This document shows positions 60,840 through 64,000 of a stretch of 64,000 bases of DNA, one piece after another. The position numbers were made by a program, and so were the translations under genes. The notes beneath the pieces were generated by a model, which saw nothing but the letters and a program-made list of their open reading frames with translations, was not told the origin of the DNA and ran no database searches. Within the stretch, counting starts at the first letter, position 1. Every line of letters starts with the position of its first letter. The DNA is from Prevotella sp. P6B1 (GTDB lineage Bacteria > Bacteroidota > Bacteroidia > Bacteroidales > Bacteroidaceae). Location of the stretch: NCBI RefSeq assembly GCF_000702825.1, contig NZ_JNKF01000014.1, positions 124,001 through 188,000 of the forward strand. Reading direction: 5' to 3'.

Positions 60840-61508
60840 TTATTTGCACTTATCGTACCATTCACGTAAAGCTGCACGCGGTGTTCCTTGTTTGACAGAC
60901 TGGTCTAATGCCGCACGGGCCTCTTTCTTACGTCCTAAGCGCAACAGCACATCCACTTTTGATGCCGTAAGATCGACCTTCTCCGGAGCCAAGCGTAAAG
61001 CTTCATCCCAATCGTAAAGCGCCGCATCATACTGTTGCAGCTGGGTTTCGAAAGCCGCACGAGCCGCGTAAGCATCGGCACTATCAGGGAACTGCTGAAC
61101 GGCGCGGTTCAACTCGTCGGCTGCTTCAGTACGGCGCCCCAACAGCTGCAGAACATGGGCCAGCCCCAAGCGCGCTTCGAGATGCTCGGGCTGAATGGCC
61201 AGAAAAGCATCGTAATCGGCACGCGCCGCATCGTAATGACGCAGTTGGGTATGACAGAAAGCACGGAAGTAAAGTGCCGCCAGATTACGTTCATCGAGCT
61301 TCAGAACAGCCGAGTATTCATCGCGTGCATACTCCCACTGCTGAAGATTGATATTAGCCTCAGCTTTCTTCAGTCGCAGGTCAATATTTCGCGGATGTAG
61401 GTTCACTTGCTCTATCAGCACCGATACCGAATCGCGCCACTGTTTGGACGTCTGAGCCGATACGTCCAGCACCGCAAACAAGGCTATCGTCAATAGATAT
61501 TTACGCAT
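60840..61508 (-). CDS. secreted TPR protein of the leu region
   Basis: A 222-residue protein with a signal peptide ([20 protein letters not shown]) followed by five to six TPR units (for example [40 protein letters not shown] and [20 protein letters not shown]). It is likely a periplasmic protein-interaction module. It overlaps the end of leuB by eight bases, so it is translationally coupled to leucine synthesis, though no functional link is evident. Confidence 0.88.
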   Translation of the reverse strand: MRKYLLTIALFAVLDVSAQTSKQWRDSVSVLIEQVNLHPRNIDLRLKKAEANINLQQWEYARDEYSAVLKLDERNLAALYFRAFCHTQLRHYDAARADYDAFLAIQPEHLEARLGLAHVLQLLGRRTEAADELNRAVQQFPDSADAYAARAAFETQLQQYDAALYDWDEALRLAPEKVDLTASKVDVLLRLGRKKEARAALDQSVKQGTPRAALREWYDKCK

Positions 61509-62562
61509 TCTTGATATAGTTTACAATCCACTCTCCTACTTCGCGCGTACCGTATTTCTCGCCACCCTCGACCTGAATCTCAGGTGTACGTACATTAGCA
61601 TCAAGCGAAGCAGTAACAGCCTGACGGATGAGTGCGCCCTCCTGGTTCAGTCCGAAGTGTTCAAGCAGCATAGCAGCAGAGAGAATCTGAGCGATAGGGT
61701 TAGCCAGATTCTGACCAGCAGCCTGAGGCCATGAGCCGTGTACGGGTTCGAACAGTGGTGTATGCACACCTAATGACGATGAAGGCTGCAGTCCCATCGA
61801 TCCTGTGATACACGAGGTCTCGTCGGTCAGGATATCGCCAAAGGTATTCTCAGTCACAATCACATCGAAATAACGAGGCTCAGTGAGTACACGCATCGAG
61901 GCATTGTCGATAAACATGTAATCGGTGGTTACCTCGGGATACTGCGACTCCATCTCCTTGGCAATCTGACGCCACAGGCGACTTGAAGCCAACACATTGG
62001 CCTTATCAACAACCGTCAGATGCTTCTTACGGGTCATCGCCATCTCGAAACCTACTTTCAGGATTCTTTCTACTTCCGGACGAGTATAGATATTGGTATC
62101 GTAGGCCTTATCATTATCCTGATATTTTGCACCAAAATACATACCACCAGTCAGCTCACGAATCACCACGAAGTCGGCTCCCTTCAATAGTTCCTCCTTC
62201 AAAGGAGACTTGTGCAGCAGGCAGTCGAATGTAGCTACAGGGCGCACGTTGGCAAACAAGCCTAATTTCTTGCGCATAGCCAGCAATCCTGTCTCAGGAC
62301 GTATCTTAGCGGTAGGATCATTATCGAACTTCAGCGAGCCAACAGCCGCAAACAATACGGCATCGGCCTGCATGCACACCTCGTGGGTGCTATCGGGATA
62401 AGGATCGCCCACCTCCTCGATGGCATGAGCGCCACAGATAGCGGGTGTATATTCAAACTCGTGACCGAACTTGGCGGCAATCGCATCCATTACAGCCACA
62501 CCTTGTTTCATAATCTCTGGGCCTATTCCATCGCCCTCTAATACAGCAATCTTCAGTTTCAT
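61501..62562 (-). CDS. leuB: 3-isopropylmalate dehydrogenase
   Basis: LeuB oxidises and decarboxylates 3-isopropylmalate in leucine synthesis. The 353-residue protein has the family start ([20 protein letters not shown]), the substrate loop [16 protein letters not shown] near residue 132, [15 protein letters not shown] near 188, and the metal site around [11 protein letters not shown] plus [20 protein letters not shown]. It is three bases after the LeuA-family gene. Confidence 0.96.
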   Translation of the reverse strand: MKLKIAVLEGDGIGPEIMKQGVAVMDAIAAKFGHEFEYTPAICGAHAIEEVGDPYPDSTHEVCMQADAVLFAAVGSLKFDNDPTAKIRPETGLLAMRKKLGLFANVRPVATFDCLLHKSPLKEELLKGADFVVIRELTGGMYFGAKYQDNDKAYDTNIYTRPEVERILKVGFEMAMTRKKHLTVVDKANVLASSRLWRQIAKEMESQYPEVTTDYMFIDNASMRVLTEPRYFDVIVTENTFGDILTDETSCITGSMGLQPSSSLGVHTPLFEPVHGSWPQAAGQNLANPIAQILSAAMLLEHFGLNQEGALIRQAVTASLDANVRTPEIQVEGGEKYGTREVGEWIVNYIKNA

Positions 62563-62565
62563 ATT

Positions 62566-64000
62566 CTATAATTCATTGTTTTGTTCGTTCTCATAAATGT
62601 TCAGCATCTTGAAGGTAGCCTTGATGGCCGCCTCGGTCTGGTCGGCATCCAGTCCGCGTGTGCGCAGAATCTTACCATTGTCGTTCCAGGTGATGACGGT
62701 CTGCACCAACGCATCGGTTCGTCCACCAGGAGGAATAGTCACAGCATAGTTCTGCAGAATGGGGAACGTGCGATCGAGATACTTCTTGTAGATGTATCGC
62801 AGACTCTTCACGAAGGCATCATACTGACCGTCGCCCGTGGCGCTGGCCTCATACTCGCGTCCGTTAATCTCTACCTTGATATTCGCTCCAGGCTTCAGTC
62901 CATAAGCCGTTGATACCACATAGCTTACCAACTTAACCTTATCCTCAGGCGCATCATGTTTCAATACGTCGGAAACGATGAACGGCAGATCTTCCTGCGT
63001 CACTATCTCCTTCTTGTCACCTAATTCCGTGATTCGCTGAGTCACACGGCGTGTCTGCTCGGGCGTGAGTTCGAGTCCCAACTCTTCCAGATTCTTGGCA
63101 ATGTTTGCCTTACCGCTATTCTTACCGAGCGCATACTCACGCTTACGTCCGAATCGTTCAGGTACCAGCGCATTACAGTACAGATTGTCCTTCTTGTCGC
63201 CATCGGCATGCACGCCAGCTACCTGAGTAAACACATTGTCGCCGATAATCGGCTGATTAGGCGCAACTGCAATACCGCTATAGCTCTCCACCATACGCGA
63301 GATATCGTTCAGTTTATCCTCACGGATATTGGTTCGGGCATTAAACTGGTCCTTCAGAATTACCTGAACACTCGATAGCGGTGCATTACCACAACGCTCA
63401 CCCAGTCCGTTCACGGTTACGTGCAAGCCTTTCGCCCCACTCAGCACAGCAGCCAACGAATTTGATACAGCCAGATCGTAATCGTTATGAGCGTGGAAGT
63501 CGAAATGTGTATCGGGATAACGCTTCAGCATCTTACGGAAATACTCAATACACTGCAGCGGATTCATGATACCCAAAGTATCGGGCAACATAAAACGACG
63601 GATGCCCACATCGCACAGCGCATCCATCAACTGATACACGTAGTACGGCGATTCCTTCATGCCGTTACTCCAATCCTCAAGATACAGATTAACGGTAACG
63701 CCCTTTGTGTGGGCATATTTCACCTCGCGATGAATATCCTCAATGTGTTCCTCTGGTGTTTTCTTCAACTGTTGGGTGCAGTGCTTCAGCGAGCCTTTGG
63801 CCAACAGATTCACCGTCTTACAACCACAGCCAACCGCCCAGTCGATACTCTTACCGCCATCGATAAAGCCCAGTACCTCTACCCTCTCGAGGGCATCGAT
63901 ACGGGTAGCATAGCGACAAATCATGCTTACCGCCTCACGCTCACCATCCGATACACGTGCCGATGCAACCTCGATACGGTCCACGTTCAGATCGTTGAGT
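62566..64000 (-). CDS. LeuA-family synthase, 5' end outside window
   Basis: An open frame from beyond the right edge (visible start LNDLNVDRIEVASARVSDGE) to 62566, at least 478 residues. It is a HMGL-like barrel with the metal site FDFHAHNDYD near visible residue 173 and GLHVTVNGLGERCGNAPLSS. The C-terminal regulatory domain (LKPGANIKVEINGREYEASA and DALVQTVITWNDNGKILRTR) is that of 2-isopropylmalate and citramalate synthases. Its place before leuB fits the second LeuA-like gene seen in Bacteroidetes leu operons; whether it makes isopropylmalate or citramalate is not settled. Confidence 0.9.
   Translation of the reverse strand, partial: LNDLNVDRIEVASARVSDGEREAVSMICRYATRIDALERVEVLGFIDGGKSIDWAVGCGCKTVNLLAKGSLKHCTQQLKKTPEEHIEDIHREVKYAHTKGVTVNLYLEDWSNGMKESPYYVYQLMDALCDVGIRRFMLPDTLGIMNPLQCIEYFRKMLKRYPDTHFDFHAHNDYDLAVSNSLAAVLSGAKGLHVTVNGLGERCGNAPLSSVQVILKDQFNARTNIREDKLNDISRMVESYSGIAVAPNQPIIGDNVFTQVAGVHADGDKKDNLYCNALVPERFGRKREYALGKNSGKANIAKNLEELGLELTPEQTRRVTQRITELGDKKEIVTQEDLPFIVSDVLKHDAPEDKVKLVSYVVSTAYGLKPGANIKVEINGREYEASATGDGQYDAFVKSLRYIYKKYLDRTFPILQNYAVTIPPGGRTDALVQTVITWNDNGKILRTRGLDADQTEAAIKATFKMLNIYENEQNNEL

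Overview
The window looks like a chromosomal segment from a Bacteroidetes of the Prevotella type. Four things suggest this: nearly every transcription unit starts with the Bacteroidetes promoter pair (TTTG, about 20 bases, then TAnnTTTG); there is a bat/moxR aerotolerance cluster; there is an UpxY-type NusG-like antiterminator ahead of a surface polysaccharide locus; and lineage-typical families occur (DUF4296, DUF4295, a Cys-less TraR/DksA-like protein, an HU-LysM protein). The assignment comes from reading proteins and promoters, not from a database search.

Layout. 1-8578 (minus): an ileS-led run with a DksA-like protein, lspA, a DUF4296 lipoprotein, a nucleoside transporter, rsmE and a phenylacetate-CoA ligase that leaves the window. 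8785-16826: dcuB, a phosphohexomutase, a TPR protein, an unknown membrane protein, a Skp-like lipoprotein, a 68-aa membrane protein, pepD and a small lipoprotein. 16937-17267: tRNA-Ser(GCT) and two identical tRNA-Glu(CTC). 17325-27485 (minus): moxR, DUF58, a membrane protein, batA, a batB-batC fusion, a batD-batE fusion, PAP2 and queA. 27630-35050 (minus): ftsY, rimO, HU and a membrane HU-LysM protein; rpmB-rpmG-DUF4295; map-tsaD-cinA.

35238-47593 (plus) is a surface polysaccharide locus. It holds upxY, a Wzm/Wzt ABC exporter with a Wzt C-terminal domain, an acyltransferase, five family-2 glycosyltransferases, a CDP-glycerol-type polyol-phosphate transferase, an IspD/TarI-type cytidylyltransferase and an SDR epimerase/dehydratase. 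Together these suggest a teichoic-acid-like, polyol-phosphate glycan exported by an ABC transporter. No Wzx/Wzy and no initiating phosphosugar transferase are in view. Three of the glycosyltransferases form a tandem array with an exact 956-bp period and a remnant of a fourth unit.

47594-48241 is the largest non-coding stretch and the most unusual part of the window. Direct 11-bp repeats (TTAATCCTACT) lie on the left, four 15-bp palindromes spaced exactly 22 bp apart lie in the middle, and inverted copies of the 11-bp repeat lie on the right. A canonical promoter follows, then a 713-aa VirE/VapE-type protein with a primase-like N-terminus and a P-loop helicase-like domain. The arrangement resembles an iteron-type replication origin or a cooperative operator array.

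50439-64000: a small lipoprotein; a cstA, outer-membrane protein, nadC, C69 peptidase and HAD phosphatase cluster (minus); a GHL10 glycosidase and uxuAB for hexuronate catabolism (plus); and a TPR protein, leuB and a LeuA-family synthase running off the right edge (minus).
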